Shown: positions 46,965 through 56,060, counted from the stretch's first letter. The stretch is DNA of 64,000 nt from Streptomyces cyaneogriseus subsp. noncyanogenus (GCF_000931445.1 NZ_CP010849.1:5146001-5210000), one strand, 5' to 3'. The notes: generated from the letters alone by a model not told the origin. Translations and numbers: made by a program.

Positions 46965-47007
46965 GTCCGGAACTTACCCGGATGATGTGGTGTGTGCGCC
47001 TTCGTCA

Positions 47008-47550
47008 TCAGCACCAGCGCGGCGCGGGACCGAGGTTGTCGATGTAGCGGGCCGCGCCCCACGCCCAGGTGCCGTCCGTGAGGAGGTACCAGAGCGGGTT
47101 GCCCTTCACCGAGGGCCCGGCGGTCTTGCAGCGGATGGAGACGACCTCGCCGCGGTGGGCGTACCGGATGACCCGCGAGCCGCGGTCGGGCGCGCTGCGC
47201 AGGGCGAGCTTGTCGGCGGTGACCACGCCTCTGTACCGGCCGGAGTCGCGCGGGTCGTCGCGACGGTTGTCGTCGCGGCCGTTGTTCTGGCCGTTGCCGT
47301 TGCCGTTGCCGGTGCCGGTGCCGTTGCCCTGACCGTTGTCGCGGCCGTCGCCCTGACTGTTGCTCTGGCCGTTGTCCCGGCCGTCGTCCCGGTTGTCGCC
47401 GCCGCTCTGGGCGGTGGTCCGGGAGTCGTCCCTCGGCCCGTCGTACGCGGCGGCGGGCGTGACGACGACCGCAGCGGCGAGCGCGCCCCCGGCGAGAGCT
47501 GTGGCGAGACGGCGGGCGGTGGCGCGTGAGGGGTTCAGGGACAGGGACAT
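47008..47550 (-). CDS. Secreted bacterial SH3-domain protein with Asn/Gly/Asp-rich linker
   Basis: 180 residues. Signal peptide (LATALAGGALAAAVVVTPAAA). A low-complexity linker (~35-95) made almost only of Gly, Asn, Asp, Arg and Gln. A C-terminal SH3b domain: VVTADKLALRSAPDRGSRVIRYAHRGEVVSIRCKTAG...WYLLTDGTWAWGAARYID, ending in Cys. It probably binds cell wall peptides. AGGAGG precedes the ATG at 47550; the frame extends 16 codons upstream without a ribosome site. Confidence 0.88.
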   Translation of the reverse strand: MSLSLNPSRATARRLATALAGGALAAAVVVTPAAAYDGPRDDSRTTAQSGGDNRDDGRDNGQSNSQGDGRDNGQGNGTGTGNGNGNGQNNGRDDNRRDDPRDSGRYRGVVTADKLALRSAPDRGSRVIRYAHRGEVVSIRCKTAGPSVKGNPLWYLLTDGTWAWGAARYIDNLGPAPRWC

Positions 47551-47659
47551 ACGAGTACCTCCTGAGGGATGAGACGCACGGAAGGTGCCGAAGGGCACAC
47601 CTAGTGACTCATCGCCACATTAGGAGCGGCGTCCGGGGAGCGCGCGCCGCAGTGCGCCA

Positions 47660-47729
47660 TAGGGGAGAGGGCGCGAGGGGGAGGGGCGAGGGGAGGGCAC
47701 GAGGGGGAGGGGGAGGGGGCGGAAAGGGA
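47660..47729 (+). other. Long G-rich polypurine tract with quadruplex potential
   Basis: About 70 bases of nearly pure purine with more than ten runs of three to five G separated by one to five bases. It lies between the sensor kinase stop (minus strand) and the SH3 gene. On paper it can form a G-quadruplex on the plus strand; it may influence termination of the kinase transcript. Confidence 0.6.
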
Positions 47730-47731
47730 AG

Positions 47732-49000
47732 TCAGGGCCGCTGCGGCAGCGTCAGCGTGGCCACCGCCCCGCCGTCCGGCGCGTTGGCGAACTCCAGCCG
47801 CGCGCCGAGCACCTCCGCCTGGCCGAGCGCGATCGTCAGTCCCAGCCCGTGCCCCTTCGACCCGCCCTCCGTACGGAACCGCTGGGGCCCGTGCGCCAGG
47901 AGGTACTCCGGATAGCCGTCTCCGTGATCCCGCACGGTGACGACCGGCCCGTCCACGGTCAGCACCACCGGAGCCCGTCCGTGCCGGTGCGCGTTGGCGA
48001 CCAGATTGCCGAGCACCCGCTCCAGCCGCCGCCGGTCCGTCTCCACCGACAGGTCCCGGACGACCCTCACCTCCGTGGTCCCGGCGCCCGCGGCCCCCGC
48101 CGCCCGCACCACCCGCTCGGCCAGCGGCCCGAGCTGCTCGGTCTCCGCGTCCAGCCGCTCCCGCCCGGTGTCCAGCCGGGAGATCTCCAGCAGGTCCTCG
48201 GTGAGCGTGCGCAGGGCGGCCACCCGGTCCCGGACCAGCTCGGTGGGCCGCCCGGGCGGCAGCAGCTCCGCCGCCGCGTGCAGCCCGGTCAGGGGGGTGC
48301 GCAGCTCGTGCGCCACGTCCGCGGTGAACCGCTGCTCGGCGAGCAGCTTGCCCTGGAGGGAGGCCGCCATCGAGTCCAGCGCCGCGGCGACCGCCGCCAC
48401 CTCGTCCTGCGGCCGGTCCGCGTCCTTCGTACGGGGGTCGCCGACCCGCGCGTCCAGGTCCCCCGCGGTGATCCGCCGCGCCACCCGGGCCGTGGTGTGC
48501 AGCCGCCTGGTCACCCGCGTCACCGCGAACGAGCCCACCAGCAGCGTCGCCCCGATCGCCAGCGCGGACGACCACAGGATCGCCCGGTCGAGCCCGTCGA
48601 TGGTGCGGGCCTGCTGGGAGTAGTCGATCCCGACGGCGAGGGCCCGGCCGCCGTCGGCGGGACCCGCCGCCCACATCGTGGGCCGCCCGCGGTGCTCGGC
48701 GACCATCGTGCCCCGCTCGCCGCCCGCCGCCATCTTCCGCAACGGCGCGGGCAGCCCCGGCGGATCGAGGCCCGCGCCCCGCCGGAGGGTGTCGCCGGCC
48801 TCGTAGTCCTCGGTCACCTCCGCCAGCCGTTGCAGCGCCCGGTCGCGGGCCTGGTCGACGGTCTGGTGCGTCACCGAGACGTGGACGAGCACGCCGAGCA
48901 GGGCGGCGAGCGCGCAGCACATCCCGGTGATGAAGGCCGCGGCCTTCGCCGCGAGCGTGCCCGCCCACGGGGGCAGCAGGCGCCCGGGGCTGAGCCTCAT
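47732..49000 (-). CDS. Sensor histidine kinase without adjacent response regulator
   Basis: 422 residues. Membrane helices AAAFITGMCCALAALLGVLVHV and AILWSSALAIGATLLVGSFAV flank an extracytoplasmic domain of ~100 residues. HAMP (TTARVARRITAGDLDARVG); H-box VAHELRTPLTGLHA; N-box VLGNLVANAHRHG; G1 VRDHGDGYPE; G2 GGSKGHGLGLTIALGQ. Its ATG overlaps the upstream lipoprotein's stop (ATGA), so the two form an operon. The partner regulator must be encoded elsewhere. Confidence 0.93.
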   Translation of the reverse strand: MRLSPGRLLPPWAGTLAAKAAAFITGMCCALAALLGVLVHVSVTHQTVDQARDRALQRLAEVTEDYEAGDTLRRGAGLDPPGLPAPLRKMAAGGERGTMVAEHRGRPTMWAAGPADGGRALAVGIDYSQQARTIDGLDRAILWSSALAIGATLLVGSFAVTRVTRRLHTTARVARRITAGDLDARVGDPRTKDADRPQDEVAAVAAALDSMAASLQGKLLAEQRFTADVAHELRTPLTGLHAAAELLPPGRPTELVRDRVAALRTLTEDLLEISRLDTGRERLDAETEQLGPLAERVVRAAGAAGAGTTEVRVVRDLSVETDRRRLERVLGNLVANAHRHGRAPVVLTVDGPVVTVRDHGDGYPEYLLAHGPQRFRTEGGSKGHGLGLTIALGQAEVLGARLEFANAPDGGAVATLTLPQRP

Positions 49001-49782
49001 CGCCCGCTCGCGGACGACGAGGGCGAGGTGGAGCCCGAGCCCGCGGGCGGCGCGGGGGAGCGCGCGGCGGAGGGGCGCGCGGCGGGCGCCCGCTTCCCCG
49101 TGCGCAGCATCTCGTCGTGCGTCAGGAGCATCGCGCGCTGATCCGGGTCCCAGGTCCACTGCACGCGGTATTCGTACCCGGCCAGGTCGGAGGGCGAGCG
49201 GATGATCACCGACCGTCCCGCCAGCTCCACCGCGCTGACGGCGTCGTTGTTGGACATCACCTGGACGAGCCGGTGACCGGTGACGGTGTAGACGCGCACC
49301 GCGGTCTGGTTGGTCGGCGGCAGCCGGAACCCGAGCGTCATGTCCTCCCGCCCGTCCCCGGTCAGGTCGCGGTAGTACGGCTCCAGCAGCGGGCACCGGT
49401 CGCGGTCGCCGCCGGAGCGGCAGTCGTCCATCCGGTGTGCCGTCTCCCGGTACGGGGCCTTGCCCCCGGCGTAGTCGTCCGGGTGCGCCGCGATCTCCGC
49501 CCGTACCACCGCCGCCGGATCCACGGAGCGGATGTCGTCCCCCGGTACGGTCACGCCCTTGACGGTCTCGGTGTCGGCCTCGTCGAAGTCCCAGGCCGGC
49601 GTGGACGCCGGGGGCAGGTCCGGCCACAGCCGCGCCGGGCTGACCGCGGTGGGCGTGGCGCCCGCGCCCTGCAGCCCGCCCGCGCCACCGCAGCCGGCCA
49701 CGGCCGTGAGGACCCCGAGGACCACGGGGACGACGGCGAGGGCCGTACGGCGGGCTGCGCGCCGGTGGCGACTGGGAGGCAC
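48997..49782 (-). CDS. Lipoprotein operon partner of the sensor kinase
   Basis: 261 residues. Lipobox VAGC after a hydrophobic segment (TALAVVPVVLGVLTAVAGC), so it is membrane-anchored outside. The mature part contains LEPYYRDLTGDGREDMTLGFRLPP, an Asp-rich FG-GAP/calcium-loop-like motif, and a Ser/Pro/Ala tail. Its role could be to sense or modulate the kinase, as CseA does for CseBC (analogy only). GTG at 49782 has AGGAG upstream; the open frame continues far upstream without meaning. Confidence 0.8.
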   Translation of the reverse strand: MPPSRHRRAARRTALAVVPVVLGVLTAVAGCGGAGGLQGAGATPTAVSPARLWPDLPPASTPAWDFDEADTETVKGVTVPGDDIRSVDPAAVVRAEIAAHPDDYAGGKAPYRETAHRMDDCRSGGDRDRCPLLEPYYRDLTGDGREDMTLGFRLPPTNQTAVRVYTVTGHRLVQVMSNNDAVSAVELAGRSVIIRSPSDLAGYEYRVQWTWDPDQRAMLLTHDEMLRTGKRAPAARPSAARSPAPPAGSGSTSPSSSASGR

Positions 49783-49955
49783 GGCACTCCTGGAGGTCGG
49801 GGCGTCGGGGGCCGCGTACACCTTATTCGCACGGACGTCCTTTTTGCGGAGTGGGCGGGGCGGCTCCCCCCGTCCGCGCCCTCGGGGGCGGAGCCGTGTG
49901 TCCGGAAAAGGACCCCGGAGCCTCCGGGGAGGGCCGGTTGCCTGGCCCGGGCCGC

Positions 49956-50489
49956 CTACTCGGCCAGCTCCTCCAGCAGCCGGGCGGTGGACAGCCCCAC
50001 CCGCAGGTACTCCGTGAACAGCTCGTTGTGCAGCGCCCAGGGCGAGCGGCGGGCCCGGATCAGGCGGATGGCCTCCTCGGCGGTCCGGCCCCGCCGGATC
50101 AGCGCGTGCGCGACGACCAGGCCGGACCGGTTGTAGCCGTGGTAGCAGCGGACGAGGACCCGGCGGCCCGCGTCCAGGGCCGCGCACGCGGCCTCGGCCA
50201 GCCGCATCACACCGGCGAGCTGGGTCCCGTCGAGCGGCCCGTCGGGTATCGGCCAGCACTGGTGTTCGACATCGGGGTCGGGTCCGTGCCCGGGCAGGCG
50301 CAGCAGCGTCTGCACCAGGTCGAACTCGTCCCGCACCACGGCGAACTCCAGCTGCCCGGAGTCCTTCCTGAACTCGTGCCCGCCCATCCACAGCCCGGGC
50401 ACGATCTCGCTCCACGGGCTGTCCGGGGCCGGTACGTCGGGTTGCCTCCCGGGGGTCCGCAACGGCGCCTCCCCACCATCCCCTGCCAC
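49956..50489 (-). CDS. Dual-specificity protein phosphatase-like protein
   Basis: 177 residues from the GTG at 50489. Core: SPWSEIVPGLWMGGHEF, then the active-site loop VRCYHGYNRSGLVVAHALIRRG with the Cx5R signature (C-YHGYN-R). It should dephosphorylate Tyr or Ser/Thr, or a phospholipid or sugar. Starts at 50549 or 50564 are also open, but they would leave no room for a promoter next to the divergent gene at 50563. Confidence 0.85.
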   Translation of the reverse strand: MAGDGGEAPLRTPGRQPDVPAPDSPWSEIVPGLWMGGHEFRKDSGQLEFAVVRDEFDLVQTLLRLPGHGPDPDVEHQCWPIPDGPLDGTQLAGVMRLAEAACAALDAGRRVLVRCYHGYNRSGLVVAHALIRRGRTAEEAIRLIRARRSPWALHNELFTEYLRVGLSTARLLEELAE

Positions 50490-50562
50490 CTGCCGTCCAC
50501 GGTAGCCGGGTTCTTGCCCCTGGAGCACCCGTCCTGTTCCCATGGTCATGGGGTGATGGTGC

Positions 50563-51366
50563 ATGACTGCGATGCGCGTCGTACCGGCCTGGCGGCACGG
50601 CCGGGAGCGGCTCTACGTCTGCCTCCCGGACGGCAGGAACATCGCCTGGTACGACCGGGAGGCCGCCCGGGTCAACGTCCTCGGCGAGGACCGCAGGGAC
50701 GAGGTCCTGGAAGCCCTGGGCCCCTTCCTGACCGGCCCGGTCGCGGTGGGCCCGCCCCCGGTGCCCACCCCCGCCGAGCTGGCCCGCCTCTCCCTCCACC
50801 CGGACGACGACCTGGCCCCCAACCGCCCCGGCGAGGCCCACCTGATCGCCCTGGACCGCGACCCCGGCCCCGCCCGCCGCTTCCGGCCCGACCCGCGCCG
50901 CCGCGCCCTGGCCGCGGAGGAGACGGTGGGGGAGGCCCTGGACGGCTTCGACGGCGCCGGCTGGCACACCCTGCACTCCCTGCCGCTGCCCGGCGGCGAC
51001 CGCATCCACCACCTGCTGATCGGCCCCGGCGGCCTCTTCGCCGTGTACGCGCTGTACGCCCGCAGGCAGCGGGTCCGGATCGCCGACCCGGAGGTCGCGC
51101 TGGGCCGGCGGGCGCCGCGGCCGCTGCTGCGCCGGGTCCGCGCCGACGCGGACCGGGCCTCCTACGCCCTGACCGCCGAGGTCCGCGCCGTACTGGCCCT
51201 GGTCGGCCCGGCGGAGGTGTCGGTCACGGTGGCGCCGCGCGGGGTCCGCGTCCTGCGGGACGAGGAGCTGGCCGGCCTGGCCCGCCAGGGCGGGGTGCTC
51301 AAACCGGCCGACGTGGAGGCCCTGCACGCGCTGGCCCGGGACCGCCACACCTGGGCGCGCCTGTGA
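50563..51366 (+). CDS. NERD-like domain protein
   Basis: 267 residues. The N-terminal ~60 residues are a small beta domain (RLYVCLPDGRNIAWYDREAARVNVLGEDRRDEVLEALGPF). The C-terminal half has GWHTLHSLPLPGGDRIHHLLIGPGGLFAVYALYARRQRVRI, aligning with the nuclease-related NERD fold, and a later VTVAPRGVRVLRDEELAGLA. The Asp/Lys positions of active NERD nucleases are not clearly kept (AVYAL instead of VIDTK), so catalysis is doubtful. It lies beside NHEJ genes, a location worth noting but not proof of a repair role. Confidence 0.75.
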   Translation: MTAMRVVPAWRHGRERLYVCLPDGRNIAWYDREAARVNVLGEDRRDEVLEALGPFLTGPVAVGPPPVPTPAELARLSLHPDDDLAPNRPGEAHLIALDRDPGPARRFRPDPRRRALAAEETVGEALDGFDGAGWHTLHSLPLPGGDRIHHLLIGPGGLFAVYALYARRQRVRIADPEVALGRRAPRPLLRRVRADADRASYALTAEVRAVLALVGPAEVSVTVAPRGVRVLRDEELAGLARQGGVLKPADVEALHALARDRHTWARL

Positions 51367-51406
51367 GACCGCCGGGGGCGGCGGCGCCCCGCCCGGCCGG
51401 GCGGGC

Positions 51407-52288
51407 TCACGGCAGCACGCCCGCCCGCCGCCGCTCGAACAGCGGCGCGAGCAGGTCGCCGTAGTCCTGCACCCGCGGTCCCACGTCCCCCGCCCGGAAC
51501 GCCAGTTGCCCGGCCGCCCGGCATCCCTCGACCTCCTCCCACGTCACCGGCGCCGACACCGTCGGCTCGGCCCGCGCCCGCAGGGTGTAGGGGGTGGCCG
51601 TGGTCTTCCGCGCGGCGTTCTGGCTCCAGTCGACGAACACCTTCCCCGGCCGCAGGCTCTTCGTCATCCGGTGCACGACGAGCCTCGGCATGGTCCGCTC
51701 CGCCTCCACCGCGAGCGCCTTGGCGTACTCCGTCACCCGCTCGGACGACGATCCGCGCACGGCCGCCAGCAGATGCAGCCCCTTGGCCCCGGAGGTCTTG
51801 GCGTACGCCTCGATCCCGTCGGCCGCCAGCCGCTCGCGCAGCCACAGCGCCACCTCGCAGCAGTGGACCACGGTCGCGGGCGGCCCGGGATCGAGGTCGA
51901 ACACCAGCCGGTCGGCCTCGTCGGGGGCGCCGGCCACCCACTGGTGGGTGTGGAACTCGGTGACGAGGTTCGCCGCCCACATCAGGCTCGGCAGGTCCTG
52001 CACCAGCACCATCCGCGTCGGCCCCTCCGTCCTGTCCACCTCGGCCGTGGTGACCCACTCGGGCGTACCCGGCGGCACGTTCTTGGTGAAGAAGAGCTGG
52101 CCGTCCGGCCCGTCCGGATACCTCAGGAAGGACACCGGGCGGTCCCGCAGGTGCGGCAGCAGCACCCCGGCGACCGTCGCGTAGTAGTGCAGTACCTCCC
52201 CCTTGGTGAAGCCGGCCGCGGGATACAGCACCTTCTCCAGATTGCTGAGCGCGACCCGCCGCCCCTCCACCTCCGTGATAGGCGCCAT
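51407..52288 (-). CDS. LigD-type NHEJ polymerase/primase domain protein
   Basis: 293 residues, the stand-alone polymerase domain of LigD (archaeo-eukaryotic primase fold). It has LSNLEKVLYPAAGFTKGEVLHYY at the start, the metal-binding FDLDPG motif, SGAKGLHLLAAV and VFVDWSQNAARKTT, the three catalytic blocks. It fills gaps at broken DNA ends during non-homologous end joining. No ligase or nuclease domain is attached. Divergent from ku, 67 bases between starts, probably co-regulated. Confidence 0.95.
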   Translation of the reverse strand: MAPITEVEGRRVALSNLEKVLYPAAGFTKGEVLHYYATVAGVLLPHLRDRPVSFLRYPDGPDGQLFFTKNVPPGTPEWVTTAEVDRTEGPTRMVLVQDLPSLMWAANLVTEFHTHQWVAGAPDEADRLVFDLDPGPPATVVHCCEVALWLRERLAADGIEAYAKTSGAKGLHLLAAVRGSSSERVTEYAKALAVEAERTMPRLVVHRMTKSLRPGKVFVDWSQNAARKTTATPYTLRARAEPTVSAPVTWEEVEGCRAAGQLAFRAGDVGPRVQDYGDLLAPLFERRRAGVLP

Positions 52289-52355
52289 ACGATGAGAATC
52301 TCACGAAACCATGACGAACCGCCCGATACAGCCACCGATCGGAAAGGTGCTGCAC

Positions 52356-53408
52356 GTGAGATCCATCTGGAACGGCGCCATCTCCTTCGGCCTGGTGAGC
52401 ATTCCGATCAAGCTGGTGAACGCCACCGAGAGCTACGCGGTCTCCTTCCGCCAGATCCACGCGGAGGACGGCGGCCGGATCCGCTACCGCAAGGTGTGCG
52501 AACTGGAGGACCGCGAGGTCACCCAGTCGGAGATCGGCAAGGCGTACGAGGACGCGGACGGCTCGATGATCCCGATCACCGACGAGGACCTGGCCCACCT
52601 GCCGATCCCGACCGCCAAGACGATCGAGATCGTGGCGTTCGTCCCGGCCGACCGGATCGACCCCCTCCAGATGGACGCCGCGTACTACCTCGCCGCGAGC
52701 GGCGCCCCCGCCGCCAAGCCGTACACCCTGCTGCGCGAGGCCCTCAAACGCAGCAACCGGGTCGCCATCGCCAAGTTCGCGCTGCGCGGCCGGGAGCGCC
52801 TGGGCATGCTGCGCGTGGTCGGCGACGCGATCGCGATGCACGGGCTGCTGTGGCCGGACGAGGTCCGCGCGCCCGAGGGCGTAGCCCCGGACGCGAACGT
52901 CACCGTCCGCGACCAGGAGCTGGATCTCGCGGACGCCCTGATGGACACCCTCGGCGAGATCGACCTCGGCGACCTGCACGACGAGTACCGCGAGGCCCTG
53001 GAGGAGGTCGTCGCCGCGAAGGCCGCCGGCGAGGCGCCCCCGGAGAGCCCCGAGCCGGCCTCGCCGGGCAAGGTGCTGGACCTGATGGCGGCCCTGGAGA
53101 ACAGCGTCCGGGCGGCGCGCGAGTCCCGCGGCGAGGGGGAACCCGCGGAGGCCGAGGTCAGAACCCTTCCGCGACGCGGCACCCCGTCCCGCGCGACACC
53201 GAAGGAGACCGGCGGCAAGAAGTCGACGTCCACGGCGAAGAAGACGGCGGCGAAGAAGACGGCGTCCGGCGAGAAGAAGCCGGCCGCGTCCGCGAGGAAG
53301 ACGACGGCCAAGACCACCGCGAAGAAGACGGCGTCCGGGGAGAAGGCGGCGTCCGCCACCAAGAAGACGGCGGCGAAGAAGACCCCCTCCCGCAGACACA
53401 CGGCCTGA
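52356..53408 (+). CDS. ku: Ku protein (non-homologous end joining)
   Basis: 350 residues. The Ku core begins RSIWNGAISFGLVSIPIKLVNATES and continues through EIVAFVPADRIDPLQMDAAYYLA. It binds DNA ends as a homodimer and recruits LigD. The last ~75 residues are Lys/Ala/Thr repeats (KKTAAKKTASGEKK), like histone H1/HU tails, expected to bind DNA non-specifically. GTG at 52356 is chosen because MRSIWNGAISFGLV is the universal start and GGAAAGG precedes it; an upstream ATG at 52311 is unlikely. Confidence 0.96.
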   Translation: MRSIWNGAISFGLVSIPIKLVNATESYAVSFRQIHAEDGGRIRYRKVCELEDREVTQSEIGKAYEDADGSMIPITDEDLAHLPIPTAKTIEIVAFVPADRIDPLQMDAAYYLAASGAPAAKPYTLLREALKRSNRVAIAKFALRGRERLGMLRVVGDAIAMHGLLWPDEVRAPEGVAPDANVTVRDQELDLADALMDTLGEIDLGDLHDEYREALEEVVAAKAAGEAPPESPEPASPGKVLDLMAALENSVRAARESRGEGEPAEAEVRTLPRRGTPSRATPKETGGKKSTSTAKKTAAKKTASGEKKPAASARKTTAKTTAKKTASGEKAASATKKTAAKKTPSRRHTA

Positions 53409-53502
53409 CCCCCGGCCCGGCGCCCCCGCGCGGGGACGGGCGGAGCCGCCGGGGTCGGCCGACCCGCCCGCCACAGCCCTCAGCGCCGGGCCGGCACGGC
53501 TC

Positions 53503-54342
53503 TCATCCGCAGCTCCACGGCTCCGGCTGCCGGGACGGCGACGGCCAGGAGACGGGTGGGGCGCAACGGGCGTCGCCCGGATCGGCCGGCGGGACCGTGG
53601 AAACGCGCGCGGCCGGCCCGCCGACCGGACGCGCGGTCGCCGTCGGCAGTCCCTGTGGCGCGTCCTCCAACTGCTGCACGGTCGCCGGTCCCGTCCCACC
53701 GCCGGGCGCGCCCGGACCCGCCACCAGGGACCACGCCGCCACGGCCAGGGCGACCGCGGCGGCCGCACCGGCCACCCGGCCCACGAGCCGCAGACGGGCC
53801 CGCCGGTCCAGCGCGCGCCAGCCCGGCCCGCGCCGCGGATCCTCCGGCTCCCAGAGCTCCCCGACGGCACCCGCCGGAGCACCGTGACCGGTCACGGCAT
53901 GCGCCTGCCCGCCGTACCAGCCGTGCCACCGGCCGCCGTTCGCGCCGCGCCCCTGGTCTCCGTACGGGCCGTACGCCTGGTCTCCGTACGAGCCGTACGA
54001 GCCGTACGCCCCGTCTCCGTTCGGGCCGTAAGCCCGGTCCTCGTACGAGCCGTACGTCCGGTCCTCGTACGAGCCGTACGCCCGGTCCCCGTACGGGTCG
54101 CGCCCGTGGTCCCCGTGCGGGCCTGCCGCCCCCGCACCCCGTCGCGTCCCCGCGTCCGGCAGCGGTCCGGGCCACCCGCCCGGCACCCGCTCGCGCGCGG
54201 AGGGCTCCCGGGGAGCAAAGCCGCCCCGGATGGCGTCCTCGCTGTCCGCCAGGAACTTCTGCCAGACCTCCTCGGGGACGTCCGGCGGCGTCCCCTCCGG
54301 TTCTCCCGGCGTGTCACCGCTGCCGGGCCCCAGAGTGGTCAC
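53503..54342 (-). CDS. Membrane protein with Tyr/Gly/Asp tandem repeats
   Basis: 279 residues. The N-terminus has PPDVPEEVWQKFLADSEDAIRGG, an acidic helix. Residues ~85-140 are imperfect repeats of YGSYEDRAYG type, encoded by ~24-base DNA repeats (about 53955-54105). One membrane helix follows (LVGRVAGAAAAVALAVAAWSLVAG), then a Pro/Ser-rich extracytoplasmic tail ending in Cys. The family is unknown to me. GTG at 54342 is preceded by GGAGAAAGGGA. Confidence 0.75.
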   Translation of the reverse strand: MTTLGPGSGDTPGEPEGTPPDVPEEVWQKFLADSEDAIRGGFAPREPSARERVPGGWPGPLPDAGTRRGAGAAGPHGDHGRDPYGDRAYGSYEDRTYGSYEDRAYGPNGDGAYGSYGSYGDQAYGPYGDQGRGANGGRWHGWYGGQAHAVTGHGAPAGAVGELWEPEDPRRGPGWRALDRRARLRLVGRVAGAAAAVALAVAAWSLVAGPGAPGGGTGPATVQQLEDAPQGLPTATARPVGGPAARVSTVPPADPGDARCAPPVSWPSPSRQPEPWSCG

Positions 54343-54826
54343 GGTCCCTTTCTCCTCCTCGTACACGGGTCGCGGGCGACGGCCGCGGCGGGGAAGCGGG
54401 CGGGGAGCCGGCCTCGGCACGATCATCGCAACGCGGGAAACCGGCCACCAGCGACCGCGATCATTCTCCCGAACTCCTCTGATTATCTGTTCATTCGGGT
54501 GGGGCGGCTGTCACGGCCGTCACCGATCACGGCCGGCGCCGGTGACAACCGTCGATAGCGGCAGGTACGGCCGGTGAGGGCCACCGGCCGCGGGTGGCGC
54601 CGGTGCGGGAGCGAGCGCGGGCGGGCGCCGATCGCACGCGGGCACGTCCGCCCACCCCTCACACCGCCGGTTCCACGCTGGCGCCGCCATGGACGCGCAC
54701 CCCTCGCCGCGCGCTCCCTCGAACCGGGGAATCGACCGGTGCCGGTGGTTGTGGAGCGCCGCCCGGGGCACGACGTTCTCGTCCCGCCGGATGCGGCGGG
54801 AGCGGTCCCCCGTCTCTGGAGCCCCT
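54343..54826. other. Intergenic region upstream of the P450-rppA operon
   Basis: 484 bases. The P450 frame stays open through part of it, but the residues there do not look like protein. It includes an AT-rich stretch near 54460-54500 that may hold promoters, and an inverted repeat GTCACCG (54519-54525) / CGGTGAC (54540-54546). Confidence 0.5.
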
Positions 54827-56029
54827 GTGGAAGCAGCGGAAGCCGTCTGGTCCTGCCCGTTCGACTTCGCGGAAGCGCTCGAATTCGACCCGCTTCTCCG
54901 GAAGTTACTGGAAGAACACCCCGTAGCCCGGATCACCATGCCGTACGGCGAGGGCGAGGCCTGGCTGGTGACTCGGTACGACGACGTGCGTACGGTCACC
55001 ACCGACCGGCGCTTCAGCCGCAAGGCGGTCACCGGGCGCGACTTCCCGCGTATGACGCCCGAGCCCATCGTGCAGTCGGAGGCCATCAACCTGATGGACC
55101 CGCCCGCCGTCACCCGCCTGCGCGGCCTGGTGGCCAAAGGATTCACCGCCGGCCAGGTGGAGCGGATGCGGGGACGCACCGAGCGCGTCGTGGACGAGCT
55201 GCTGACCGCCATGGCGGCACACGACGCCCCCGACCTGTTCGCCCATCTCGCCTCCCCGCTGCCGATGCACACCATCTGCGAGGTGCTGGACATCCCGGAG
55301 CCCGACCGGAAACGGCTGCGGCACAACGCCCTGACGATGATGAACATCGGCGCGGCCGGCAAGGAGGCCGCCGTACGCGCCAAGGCGGAACTGCGCGCCT
55401 ACTTCACCGAACTCACCGCCGAGCGCCGCCGCGCCCCCGGGCAGGACCTGATCAGCTCGCTGGCCACCGCCCGGGTCGGCGACGACCTGCTGGACGACCG
55501 CGAGCTGGCGGTGATGGCCATGGTCCTCCTCATCACGGGCCAGGACACCACCACCTACGAGATCGCCAACCTCGCCTATCTGCTCCTCACCCGCGACGAC
55601 CTGCTGTCCGCGCTGCGGGACCGGCCGGAGCTGCTGCCCCGCGCACTGGACGAGATGCTGCGCCACATCCCCTTCCGCAAGGGGGTCGGCATCCCCCGGA
55701 TCGCCACGGAGGACGTGGAACTGGGCGGGGTGACCATCCGCGCCGGCGACGTGGTGCACGTCTCCTACCTCACCGCCAACCGGGACGCGGAGAAGTTCCC
55801 GAACCCGCACGACATCGACCTGACGCGGCCCGCCGTGCCGCACATGACCTTCGGCTGGGGCTCCCACCACTGCCTGGGCGCCCCTCTGGCGGAGATGGAG
55901 ATGCGGGTGGCGCTTCAGGCGCTGCTGACCCGCTTCCCCGGCCTCCGGCTCGCGGTGCCACCGGAAGACATCCGGTGGAACACCACGTCGATCTGGCGTC
56001 ACCCGCTCGCGTTACCCGTGACCTGGTGA
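54827..56029 (+). CDS. Cytochrome P450 (CYP158/P450mel-like)
   Basis: 400 residues. I-helix LLITGQDTTTYEIAN; ExxR in LDEMLRHIPFRK; heme loop FGWGSHHCLGAPLA with the proximal Cys. The C-terminus LALPVTW and the start MPYGEGEAWLVTRYDD resemble, from memory, the flaviolin-coupling CYP158A2. It lies 31 bases before the tetrahydroxynaphthalene synthase, so it probably couples the naphthalene product oxidatively into a dark pigment, as P450mel does in S. griseus. GTG at 54827 is chosen for length (400) and TGGAG upstream. Confidence 0.9.
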   Translation: MEAAEAVWSCPFDFAEALEFDPLLRKLLEEHPVARITMPYGEGEAWLVTRYDDVRTVTTDRRFSRKAVTGRDFPRMTPEPIVQSEAINLMDPPAVTRLRGLVAKGFTAGQVERMRGRTERVVDELLTAMAAHDAPDLFAHLASPLPMHTICEVLDIPEPDRKRLRHNALTMMNIGAAGKEAAVRAKAELRAYFTELTAERRRAPGQDLISSLATARVGDDLLDDRELAVMAMVLLITGQDTTTYEIANLAYLLLTRDDLLSALRDRPELLPRALDEMLRHIPFRKGVGIPRIATEDVELGGVTIRAGDVVHVSYLTANRDAEKFPNPHDIDLTRPAVPHMTFGWGSHHCLGAPLAEMEMRVALQALLTRFPGLRLAVPPEDIRWNTTSIWRHPLALPVTW

Positions 56030-56060
56030 CGGCACACTCCCTGGAGAGACGAGTCCCGAC

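Noticed and set aside
53215..53400. AAG/GCG-rich repeats near the end of ku as non-coding repeats
   Set aside because: They encode the Lys/Ala-rich DNA-binding tail common in actinobacterial Ku.
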